Below are positions 1 to 5,726 of a stretch of DNA of 6,519 nucleotides, one piece after another. Source of the stretch: CAZYPH01 sp964649095 (GTDB lineage Bacteria > Bdellovibrionota > UBA1018 > UBA923); NCBI GenBank assembly GCA_964649095.1, contig CAZYPH010000122.1, positions 1-6,519 of the forward strand. The letters run 5' to 3'. The first letter of the stretch is position 1. Each line of letters starts with the position of its first letter. A program made the translations under genes and the position numbers. Under the pieces are notes generated by a model. That model made no database searches, had not been told where the DNA came from, and saw only the letters and a program-made list of their open reading frames with translations.

Positions 1-17
1 GGAGGCGATGTGACTAA

Positions 18-37
18 GCTGGCCAAAAACGGCCAGC
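18..37. repeat. Perfect 7-bp inverted repeat (hairpin) in GC-rich flank
   Basis: Arms GCTGGCC (18-24) and GGCCAGC (31-37) are perfectly complementary around a six-base loop AAAAAC. No T-run follows on either strand, so it does not look like an ordinary intrinsic terminator. It lies about 120 bases beyond the stop of the minus-strand zinc-finger gene and could be a 3' structure or part of a repeat element continuing outside the window. Its function is not known. Confidence 0.5.
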
Positions 38-61
38 GCAGGAACTCGCCGACTGCCACCG

Positions 62-106
62 CGCGACTTGTCTCGCGGACTGTCTACTCCGCGAGGCTAT
101 GCCTCG
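62..106. repeat. Chain of three overlapping, mutually exclusive inverted repeats
   Basis: Three stems share arms. CGCGA (62-66) pairs with TCGCG (73-77). CTCGCGGA (72-79) pairs perfectly with TCCGCGAG (88-95) over an eight-base loop. CGAGGC (92-97) pairs with GCCTCG (101-106) over the loop TAT. Forming the strong central stem prevents both outer ones, as in an attenuator-like or repeat-element fold. No T-tract follows on either strand. GC content here is clearly above the rest of the window, which fits an inserted or repetitive element. I recognise no named family. The 155 bases before the first gene otherwise hold nothing I can support. Confidence 0.55.
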
Positions 107-155
107 AGGAACTTCCAATGTCCAAAGCAGATGGGCCTTTTTCCGGATGAACTAT

Positions 156-731
156 TTAACCCCAATCCCCCGCGTCCTCAGTAGGTAGCCTACTCAAGTC
201 CGCATTAACAGGGCGGCAGGTGCCGGTCCAGGCCATGGTTTGGTAACCGCGGTCATGGCCGTGTCGCACTTTGTGTGATTTTAACACGACGTGCGACATG
301 GCATTGTAACCCAGTTCCACGGCGCGCACGGCTAGGCGTAGTAGCAACGTCTGGCGGTCGGGGGCCTCGTCGATAGTCACTAATTCGTCATGTTCTTCTT
401 CAATTGGCAGGCGTCCACGATAGGCTTTGCTGAAATACGGCAATTCTTTGGCCTCAGCGAGTCTTTGCTCTTGAAGTTCTAGTAACGGTTTTGCGTGTTT
501 CGTAGAGCAGTCTGCGCAAAAGTCTTGAGCGTTTAGTTTTGCGAACATCGCTTGCACTTCTTTCGACCACTCAAACGCCGCCTCGTCATGCATCACGACG
601 CAGTTTTTACAGAGTAACGCAAAACACACGTCGCAGTTGTAGATCATTTTTTTATAGTGTTGCGAGCCGCAGAAACTGCAGGCCGGTAAAACAAGATTAG
701 ATTCGGGAGAGGTCTCAATTGGAGTTCGCAT
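156..731 (-). CDS. Hypothetical protein with FYVE/RING-like cross-brace zinc finger
   Basis: This 191-residue protein is not one I recognise. Residues 18-79 carry eight cysteines as four CxxC pairs (C18/C21, C33/C36, C41/C44, C72/C75) with gaps of 11, 4 and 27 residues, plus H25, H48 and H79. That order and the short 4-residue middle gap resemble the two-zinc cross-brace of FYVE, RING or B-box fingers. The basic RRHHCR motif of phosphoinositide-binding FYVE domains is absent. After the finger comes a charged, probably helical stretch (about 83-96), an acidic linker (about 110-125) and a C-terminal half rich in histidine and arginine (about 146-160). There is no signal peptide or membrane segment, so it is probably cytoplasmic. 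The ATG is the only possible start before an in-frame stop upstream; a GGGG five bases before it could serve as a weak ribosome site. The stop is TAA. Zinc binding is well supported; partner and role (protein, RNA or DNA binding) are unknown. Confidence 0.75.
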   Translation of the reverse strand: MRTPIETSPESNLVLPACSFCGSQHYKKMIYNCDVCFALLCKNCVVMHDEAAFEWSKEVQAMFAKLNAQDFCADCSTKHAKPLLELQEQRLAEAKELPYFSKAYRGRLPIEEEHDELVTIDEAPDRQTLLLRLAVRAVELGYNAMSHVVLKSHKVRHGHDRGYQTMAWTGTCRPVNADLSRLPTEDAGDWG

Positions 732-800
732 GGTGCCCCATCTTACACTAGGTGGGTTTCAGAGGCGACCCTGATTTTAAAAAAAATAACGATATGCGTC

Positions 801-828
801 GTGACAGCGAGGCTGCAAGATCTACAAT
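801..828 (+). promoter_or_regulatory. Probable sigma70-type promoter for the DUF3015 gene
   Basis: GTGACA at 801-806 (5/6 match to the -35 consensus) and TACAAT at 823-828 (5/6 match to -10) are separated by 16 bases. Transcription would begin near 835 and leave a leader of about 70 bases before the ATG at 909. That leader ends in AAGGA at 896-900, eight bases before the start. The region 732-908 separates two divergent genes. On the minus strand it offers only an isolated TAAAAT (779-774) without a matching -35. Confidence 0.5.
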
Positions 829-908
829 AATAATCAGTATTTCAGTGAAAAATGGGCTTGGGCGTCTACGTGGGCGAATGCCCCTTAAATATATAAAGGA
901 AAATAGAT

Positions 909-1415
909 ATGCATTTTCGTAAATGGATAACCCGTGGGGTTATATTGCAGGCTGGCGTATTAGTAGCATTGGCGCAGATGGCGGTTGCACAAGGTGACGC
1001 TGGGTGTGGTTTGGGGTCTGTGGTTTTTACGTCTAATAAAAAACTACCTCAACTGTTGGCCGTTACTACTAATACTACGTTTGGCAGCCAAACGTTTGGT
1101 ATCACCACTGGCACGTCGAACTGTAAGGCCAATGGTATTGCCATGGTAGATCGTGAACAGATTTTTTATGCTGAAAATAATTTTGATGCGCTTTTAACCG
1201 AAATGGCACAAGGGCGTGGTGAACACCTAAATGGCTTGGCCACGTTAATGGGTTGTGATGGCATGAACCAGTCTGCCTTTGGTGCTATGACGAAGAGTCG
1301 CTACAAAGTTTTGTTGCCTACACCCAACACAACACCAGTACAGATGTTAGAGAGTCTGCGCCACGAGCTTCGCAATAATACAGATCTTGCGAATGTCTGT
1401 TTGAGAGTGTCGTAA
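909..1415 (+). CDS. DUF3015 family secreted protein
   Basis: The 168-residue product matches what I know of DUF3015, a family of small exported proteins of unknown function. It starts with a Sec signal peptide: basic n-region (R4, K5, R9), hydrophobic core about 11-22 and a likely cut after AVA (residue 27). The mature part opens with the family's AGCGLGS stretch (31-37), then FGITTGTSNC (63-72) and LMGCDG (113-118). Four cysteines (C33, C72, C116, C164) are all in the mature part, enough for two disulfides in the periplasm. The length is typical and the ORF is intact. The start is ATG with AAGGA eight bases upstream, and the stop is TAA. It is followed on the same strand by the DUF4105/Lnb-like gene after about 97 bases containing a stem-loop and a second promoter. 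I believe these two families often sit side by side, which hints at a shared envelope role, but no biochemical function can be assigned. Confidence 0.85.
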   Translation: MHFRKWITRGVILQAGVLVALAQMAVAQGDAGCGLGSVVFTSNKKLPQLLAVTTNTTFGSQTFGITTGTSNCKANGIAMVDREQIFYAENNFDALLTEMAQGRGEHLNGLATLMGCDGMNQSAFGAMTKSRYKVLLPTPNTTPVQMLESLRHELRNNTDLANVCLRVS

Positions 1416-1440
1416 GACGTTGTTGTCTGAATAGTGTTCT

Positions 1441-1471
1441 TTTGTGAGATGTTGCCTTGGCATCTCACAAA
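1441..1471 (+). other. Strong stem-loop between the DUF3015 and Lnb-like genes
   Basis: Arms 1441-1451 (TTTGTGAGATG) and 1461-1471 (CATCTCACAAA) form a perfect 11-bp stem with a nine-base loop. It lies 25 bases after the DUF3015 stop. No T-run follows the stem in either direction, so it is not a textbook intrinsic terminator. It may protect the 3' end of the DUF3015 mRNA, cause partial termination or be a protein site. It overlaps the -35 box of the proposed downstream promoter and contains the upstream GTG at 1444, which argues against that GTG as a start codon. Confidence 0.6.
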
Positions 1472-1484
1472 GGAATATTCTAAT
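1457..1484 (+). promoter_or_regulatory. Possible promoter of the Lnb-like / hydrolase / GT22 operon
   Basis: TTGGCA at 1457-1462 (5/6) and TCTAAT at 1479-1484 (5/6) are spaced by 16 bases. Transcription would start around 1491, about 22 bases before the proposed TTG start at 1513. The -35 box lies in the loop and 3' arm of the stem-loop at 1441-1471, so cruciform formation or a factor bound there could affect it. This assignment is by eye only; the AT-rich surroundings make chance -10 matches common. Confidence 0.4.
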
Positions 1485-1502
1485 ATATAAATATTTATAT
1501 AT
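1483..1502. repeat. 20-base perfect AT-only palindrome
   Basis: Positions 1483-1502 read identically on both strands, centred between 1492 and 1493, and contain only A and T. It lies over the proposed transcription start and directly before the ribosome site of the Lnb-like gene. It could be an operator, an easily melted element or simple AT-rich drift. I recognise no regulator consensus in it. Confidence 0.55.
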
Positions 1503-1507
1503 AGGGA
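1503..1507 (+). promoter_or_regulatory. Ribosome binding site that sets a TTG start
   Basis: AGGGA sits five bases before TTG at 1513, in frame with the Lnb-like protein. The resulting N-terminus is a compact signal peptide. The upstream GTG at 1444 lies inside a stem-loop and would add 23 unrelated residues before the signal sequence. A second TTG at 1522 is 14 bases from the site, which is too far to be favoured. Confidence 0.6.
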
Positions 1508-1512
1508 TTTGG

Positions 1513-3459
1513 TTGAATTTTTTGCATCGTTCTCTCTTCGTTTTTTTTGCTATAGTCTGTAGCCTAAATACTATAAGTTACGCCGAATTTTCTGACACAC
1601 GCCTGCAAGAGATTGCACGCTCGAATGCTTGGCTAAATTTGCTGCATTATGCGCCCGAAGGCCGCTTGCGTGGATCACGTTTGAAGTCTGAGGTAGACTC
1701 GAAAGAATTTTTTTTACATCCTCAAGGTCATATTGATGCGTATGCGGAGTTGATGGCTAGCATTCATGAAATGCAGGCTTTACCCGACCCATCAGTAGGG
1801 CACAAAAAAATTGGGCCCATTCAACAAACCATCTATTGCGCCATGCCGGCGCGACGGCATTTTTTAGAGCAACAACTTGGTATCGTATTTCCACGACAAA
1901 CGTGTCGTGAGTTCGACACCTGGATCAAAGCGCTGGCGCCGCAAACGATCACACTGGTTTTTGCGGCGGCCTATTTGGGTAATCCGGGCTCGATGTTTGG
2001 GCATACGTTCTTGCGCTTGGATTCTAAGTTTAACGACCAGCCGATACTCAACCACGCCATTGATTTTTCGGCGCATACGGGGGCTGATGCTGGGCTGTTT
2101 TACGCCATAAATGGATTGTTTGGACTGTATCGCGGTGGGTATTCTATTGGGCCCTTTGCGACAAAGGTGCGTGAGTACACGGCCATCGAAAACCGTGATT
2201 TGGTCGAATACAAACTGAATCTCAAAGACGACGAAATTCAACGCCTCTTAGAACATACCTGGGAAATGGGGCTGGCGTATTTCGATTACTATTTTTTGTA
2301 TGAAAACTGTTCGTACCATTTGTTGTCGTTATTAGAAGTAGCGCGGCCAGGGTTGGCACTTCGTGGGGAATTTCCGTTGTGGGTGATACCGACTGAGACC
2401 GTACGCCTATTGTACGCGTCGGGTTTAGTGAGTGGCGTGGAATTTCGAGGTGCTTTTGAAAAGAAATTGAATTTTCAGTACCGCCTACTTTCAAAAGAGG
2501 CGCAGAGAGTTTTTGATGAGAGTCTAGATAACCGCTCTGGTGCGCGTTTTGAAGACATAAGTCGTTTCAATGTACCCACGTTTGACCTAGTTTTAGAATA
2601 TTTAACTTTTGATCGCTACCGACAACGTCGTAACGAAACAGAAGCCGATAAAAAAGAACGGCATACTCTGTTGGTAAAACGAGCTGAGATTGCAAACACA
2701 GATAGTGATAGCAATGTTCTGGCGCTTCATGAAAAAATATTGAGCGACCGCGCGCGACCCGAACTAGGCGAACCACCTATGAAGTGGAGTATGGGGGTGG
2801 GCGCGTACGCTAAATCTCGGTTTGTAACGTTACGTGGGCGTTTTGCGTTGCATGATTTGTTAGAGCCGATTCCAGGGTATTTGCCCGACACTACGCTAGA
2901 GTTGATGTCTGTAGAAGCCCGCTTCTATGACCAGAGTCATAAGTTGGTTTTGGCGAATTGGACTTTGGTGAACTTGGAGAGTTATACTCCTAAAGAGCGT
3001 TTCTCGAATGCCTTGGCCTGGGTGGTTCGCGTGGGCGCACGTACTATGCCTGATCTGGTTGAACGGCCCCTTAATAATGCGGTTCACGTTTTGGGGGGTG
3101 TGGGTAAGTCGTACCAGTTGCTACCATGGGTGACACCGCGAGTAAGTGTAGTCGGTTTGTTGTTAGCACAACTAGATTACGCAGGAGTCTTGCAAAATAA
3201 TTTTCGTTTAGCCCCAACGGCAGAGTTGTTGGTGCTTGTCGATGGGCATCGTTTGAAGTCTCGCTTTAGTAGTCAGTGGGCGCAGTATGTAGTGGCGCCA
3301 CAGTTTACGTGGGCGAATCAGGGCGTAGTGGCGTGGAGTGTGGCACCACGTTTTGAGGTGCGTGCTGAGGGTAAACATTGGTTGTTTGGTCGAACACTTG
3401 GTGTTGAGGGGCGGCATGCGCGGTCTGAGTTTAGTATTCATCTTGGGTATTATTTGTAG
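1513..3459 (+). CDS. DUF4105 / Lnb-like periplasmic enzyme with C-terminal beta-rich domain
   Basis: From the TTG start the protein has 648 residues. Residues 1-24 form a signal peptide ending ISYA. An N-terminal domain follows with C109 (in YCAMPARRHFL) and C131, typical of this family. The DUF4105 (Lnb_N) core spans about 145-275. It carries the motif NPGSMFGHTFLR with H164 and, about 100 residues later, YENCSYHLL with C266. Histidine before cysteine is the order of permuted NlpC/P60 and LRAT-like papain-fold enzymes, so H164 and C266 are the likely catalytic pair. Residues about 425-648 are beta-rich and end in an aromatic GYYL, like the extra C-terminal domain of long family members. The family includes Lnb of Bdellovibrio, a lipoprotein N-acyltransferase. 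Whether this protein acylates lipoproteins is inference; a hydrolase or amidase role is also possible. It is first in a tight operon, its end overlapping the next gene by 44 bases. Family confidence is high, start confidence moderate. Confidence 0.85.
   Translation: MNFLHRSLFVFFAIVCSLNTISYAEFSDTRLQEIARSNAWLNLLHYAPEGRLRGSRLKSEVDSKEFFLHPQGHIDAYAELMASIHEMQALPDPSVGHKKIGPIQQTIYCAMPARRHFLEQQLGIVFPRQTCREFDTWIKALAPQTITLVFAAAYLGNPGSMFGHTFLRLDSKFNDQPILNHAIDFSAHTGADAGLFYAINGLFGLYRGGYSIGPFATKVREYTAIENRDLVEYKLNLKDDEIQRLLEHTWEMGLAYFDYYFLYENCSYHLLSLLEVARPGLALRGEFPLWVIPTETVRLLYASGLVSGVEFRGAFEKKLNFQYRLLSKEAQRVFDESLDNRSGARFEDISRFNVPTFDLVLEYLTFDRYRQRRNETEADKKERHTLLVKRAEIANTDSDSNVLALHEKILSDRARPELGEPPMKWSMGVGAYAKSRFVTLRGRFALHDLLEPIPGYLPDTTLELMSVEARFYDQSHKLVLANWTLVNLESYTPKERFSNALAWVVRVGARTMPDLVERPLNNAVHVLGGVGKSYQLLPWVTPRVSVVGLLLAQLDYAGVLQNNFRLAPTAELLVLVDGHRLKSRFSSQWAQYVVAPQFTWANQGVVAWSVAPRFEVRAEGKHWLFGRTLGVEGRHARSEFSIHLGYYL
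3406..3411 (+). promoter_or_regulatory. Ribosome binding site that sets the hydrolase start
   Basis: GAGGGG lies four bases before ATG at 3416, inside the 3' end of the Lnb-like gene. It favours that ATG over a GTG at 3338 in the same frame, which would put 26 residues in front of an otherwise normal signal sequence. Confidence 0.65.
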
Positions 3460-4246
3460 TGGATGTGCTGGTTGGTATTTTCATCCTAGTAAAGAAGAGG
3501 CCCCGGTCTATCGAGATGGGCATTTGATTGATCACCATGAAATTACCGTGGCGAGCGATTCGCGTATCTTGCACAGTGTTTACGTGCATGCGTCTAATCC
3601 AAAAAAACTCTTTGTATACTTTCATGGTAATGCCGGCAACATAACAACGCATTTGCCAGCCCTCTATTGGTTATTAAATCACAATTTTGATATATATACT
3701 TTTGATTATTCAGGGTTTGGTCGCTCAACTGGCTATGCAAATTTTGAAAATGCTATAATTGATAGCAAAGCGGCGCTGAAAAAGGCGTTGCAGTTTGCGG
3801 GAGAAAAGAAAATATCTGAAGTGGTCGTAATGGGTAGTAGCATGGGTGGGCATCTGTTGTTGCATGCGTTGCGAGATTACCGGGCGAGCGCGAAAATTAG
3901 CCACGTGGTTTTAGATTCTACTTTTTGTTCGTTGAAGACCGAAGTGCAACATGTGTTGTCGCAATCGTTGTTGTTTATGGCCGTATTTCCTGTGATTCTA
4001 CCTATCGTGGCTTTTCAGCTGAACCTTGCCGAGAGCTGTGACGTTTTAAACGAACTTACGATACCCACCATTATTTTGCACGATTGGCAGGATACCGTCG
4101 TTGGTAGTACAAACGCTCGAGAGATCATGCAAAACACAAAAAATATTAAAGCAGTGCTAGGCCTAAATGTAGGTCTGCATGCAAACATGCTGTCGATTTA
4201 TGAAGTGCGCGAGTGGTTGATGGCACAGTTACAAACAAAACTGTAG
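3416..4246 (+). CDS. Alpha/beta hydrolase, probable lipoprotein (BEM46/ABHD13-like)
   Basis: From ATG 3416 the protein has 276 residues. The first 16 are hydrophobic after R2, followed by C17 in CSGC, a lipobox-like site with an unusual Cys at -3. Mature residue 2 would be Ala, which would usually send a lipoprotein to the outer membrane. The hydrolase fold follows: oxyanion motif HGNAG at 70-74, DYSGFGRSTG at about 97-106, nucleophile elbow GSSMG at 140-144 with Ser142, acid Asp226 in HDWQD, and His255 in GLHAN. The triad is complete, so an active serine hydrolase (esterase, lipase, thioesterase or peptidase) is expected; the substrate cannot be read from the sequence. A hydrophobic stretch at about 182-200 may be a lid or membrane contact. 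The start overlaps the Lnb-like gene by 44 bases, suggesting translational coupling, and the next gene starts 12 bases after its stop. Many bacterial members of this family are small lipoproteins, which supports the shorter start. Confidence 0.88.
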   Translation: MRGLSLVFILGIICSGCAGWYFHPSKEEAPVYRDGHLIDHHEITVASDSRILHSVYVHASNPKKLFVYFHGNAGNITTHLPALYWLLNHNFDIYTFDYSGFGRSTGYANFENAIIDSKAALKKALQFAGEKKISEVVVMGSSMGGHLLLHALRDYRASAKISHVVLDSTFCSLKTEVQHVLSQSLLFMAVFPVILPIVAFQLNLAESCDVLNELTIPTIILHDWQDTVVGSTNAREIMQNTKNIKAVLGLNVGLHANMLSIYEVREWLMAQLQTKL

Positions 4247-4249
4247 TGC

Positions 4250-4253
4250 GGGG
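4250..4253 (+). promoter_or_regulatory. Ribosome binding site for the GTG start of the GT22 gene
   Basis: GGGG sits five bases before GTG 4259, in the 12-base gap after the hydrolase stop. The first ATG in frame comes about 40 codons later, at or beyond the conserved DE motif, so GTG is the credible start. Confidence 0.5.
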
Positions 4254-4258
4254 TTTTA

Positions 4259-5716
4259 GTGTCTACGTATATAAAAAAAAACATATCTAAAATACTAATC
4301 ATCTTAGTCGTTATCGGACGATTAGCCTACGCCTTTAACTCTCAATCGCGCGCGTGGATCGACGAAGTGTGGGTCATGATGGAACCTGCATTTTTTAAAG
4401 TGACGGGTTTTGGTTATTTAAATCGAGATGATTGGGGGAGCCCACCCTATGGTATTCGTTCTTGGATTCCCCCTCTGATACTAAGCTCCTGGTTGAAAAT
4501 GTTGCACGCAATCACGCGGTTCTGGAGTACCCATAATGGTGTTCTTGTTATTGGTCTGGTGCGTGTCAGTATTGGTCTGCTCAGTGTGTGGGCCGTCTGG
4601 GCCTATGTGCGGTTATTAGCTAAAGCATGGAAAATCGAACATCGTTTGTGGTGGCCGCTACTAGCACTTCTAGCGTCACCCATGTTGATTCTTTATAACG
4701 GCTTTTTAGAGTTATCAGTTATAGCGATTCCTATATATATATTAAGTCTATTTTTATTGTTTGGTGATGGCGCACTAGCTCATGGCAAACGTTTTATGCT
4801 CGGATGTGCCGTGTTAACGTTTTCGGCCTTGGTACGGTTTCATTTTCTATTATTCTTAGTGGGTTTTTTTCTTTATCTGGCGCGCCATCGCCACTGGCGT
4901 AAGTTAGGTGTGTTTGTCGGCGTGGGATTCGCTGTGCTTGCGATCGATACGTTAATCAATTCGATGGCCTTCGGTCGTTTTAATTTACCGCTCGTTTATT
5001 ATTTTTTAGGAAATTTTTTTTACGGACTGGCCGATGGTTCAGGTGTGGTGCCTTTTTTTGTGGGGTTTGAGTATCTCTTTAAATTTACGACCGAGCCCGG
5101 CTTCTTAGGCTGTATTGTCGTGTTCGTGTTGGGGTGCTGGCAGTATCGACGTTTGCCGGACGTGGTTCAATACTCATTATGGTCGCTAGGTTTAATAACG
5201 GCCGTGCATTTTGGTTTGGGACATAAAGAGTTGCGCTATTTTTACCCTCTAGGGTTTTTGTGGTTGGGTTTGGTAACGGTTGCGGCGGAATATACTTTCA
5301 GCAAAAACAAAACATATAAAAAAATATATATACTATTTTATTGTTTATTATTTTCGTTTTCGGTGTGGCGCGGGGCTGCAAAAACATCATGGCACCAGTT
5401 TGAGCAGCCGGGAAAACTCAGTACGTGGGCCGGTAGTAACGTAAGTGATTTGCAGGGTCTTATAATTGTGGGGTGGCATGGTGTCTACAATGGTGGGCAC
5501 TATTCGTTGCATAGGCCGATTCCGATGGTGTTTATGACGGCACTCAAAGATCTAAAAACGGCGGGTTTAGATGCCACGCGATTTAACTATGTTATCGCAC
5601 CGGTCTCGTCACCCGACTTTTTACGGCCACCCTGTGCGGAACAAGTACGTGTTGAAGCCGAGGCGGCGCTGTACCGATGTACTATGGATGAGGTGCGGGC
5701 GTTGGTTGGGGGTTAG
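4259..5716 (+). CDS. GT22-like polytopic membrane glycosyltransferase (GT-C fold)
   Basis: This 485-residue integral membrane protein has roughly ten to twelve hydrophobic segments between residues 11 and 370 and a C-terminal soluble part of about 110 residues. After the first membrane segment it carries AWIDEVWVMMEPA with D35, E36 and E42. RDDWGSPPYGIRSWIPP (56-72) and GHKELRYFYP (321-330) follow. These match the acidic first-loop motif, the IRSxxxP stretch and the HKExRF motif of family GT22, which includes the eukaryotic mannosyltransferases PIG-B, ALG9 and ALG12. A segment around 241-260 also looks like the family's NFxxYG region. Such enzymes usually transfer a sugar from a polyprenyl-phosphate donor on the outer face of the membrane; donor and acceptor are unknown here. 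It is last in the operon, 12 bases after the hydrolase stop, and ends 10 bases from a convergent gene. A run of nine A lies in codons 5-8. Confidence 0.82.
   Translation: MSTYIKKNISKILIILVVIGRLAYAFNSQSRAWIDEVWVMMEPAFFKVTGFGYLNRDDWGSPPYGIRSWIPPLILSSWLKMLHAITRFWSTHNGVLVIGLVRVSIGLLSVWAVWAYVRLLAKAWKIEHRLWWPLLALLASPMLILYNGFLELSVIAIPIYILSLFLLFGDGALAHGKRFMLGCAVLTFSALVRFHFLLFLVGFFLYLARHRHWRKLGVFVGVGFAVLAIDTLINSMAFGRFNLPLVYYFLGNFFYGLADGSGVVPFFVGFEYLFKFTTEPGFLGCIVVFVLGCWQYRRLPDVVQYSLWSLGLITAVHFGLGHKELRYFYPLGFLWLGLVTVAAEYTFSKNKTYKKIYILFYCLLFSFSVWRGAAKTSWHQFEQPGKLSTWAGSNVSDLQGLIIVGWHGVYNGGHYSLHRPIPMVFMTALKDLKTAGLDATRFNYVIAPVSSPDFLRPPCAEQVRVEAEAALYRCTMDEVRALVGG
4273..4281 (+). repeat. A9 homopolymer at the start of the GT22 gene
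   Basis: Nine consecutive A occupy codons 5-8 of the reading frame. Losing or gaining one A brings an in-frame stop within the first 13 or so codons, so slippage at this tract would switch the gene off. Runs of eight T at 1541-1548 and 1708-1715 in the Lnb-like gene show that long A/T tracts are not rare in this DNA. Confidence 0.7.
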
Positions 5717-5726
5717 TATTGTTCCG

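Noticed and set aside
1..150. Open frame on the plus strand from the window edge to TGA at 148-150 (49 codons)
   Set aside because: The predicted peptide resembles no family, lies over the nested inverted repeats, and stop-free runs are common in GC-rich DNA. A partial gene tail cannot be excluded but is not supported.
1..155. Integron attC-like site flanking the zinc-finger gene as a cassette
   Set aside because: The region has nested inverted repeats, but I find no RYYYAAC/GTTRRRY core sites at suitable places on either strand.
774..779. TAAAAT on the minus strand as -10 box for the zinc-finger gene
   Set aside because: It matches 5/6, but no acceptable -35 lies 16-18 bases upstream and it sits next to an A8 run, so a chance match is likely.
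1441..1471. Intrinsic terminator of the DUF3015 gene
   Set aside because: The stem is strong, but no T-run follows it in either direction, so it was recorded only as a stem-loop.
1864..2494. Minus-strand and alternative-frame ORFs inside the Lnb-like gene
   Set aside because: They overlap a well-supported family domain, show no recognisable motifs and have no ribosome sites; the same holds for the minus-strand ORFs at 2567-3652.
3338..3415. Upstream GTG start for the hydrolase
   Set aside because: It would add 26 residues before a normal signal sequence and deepen the overlap to 122 bases, while ATG 3416 has a better ribosome site.
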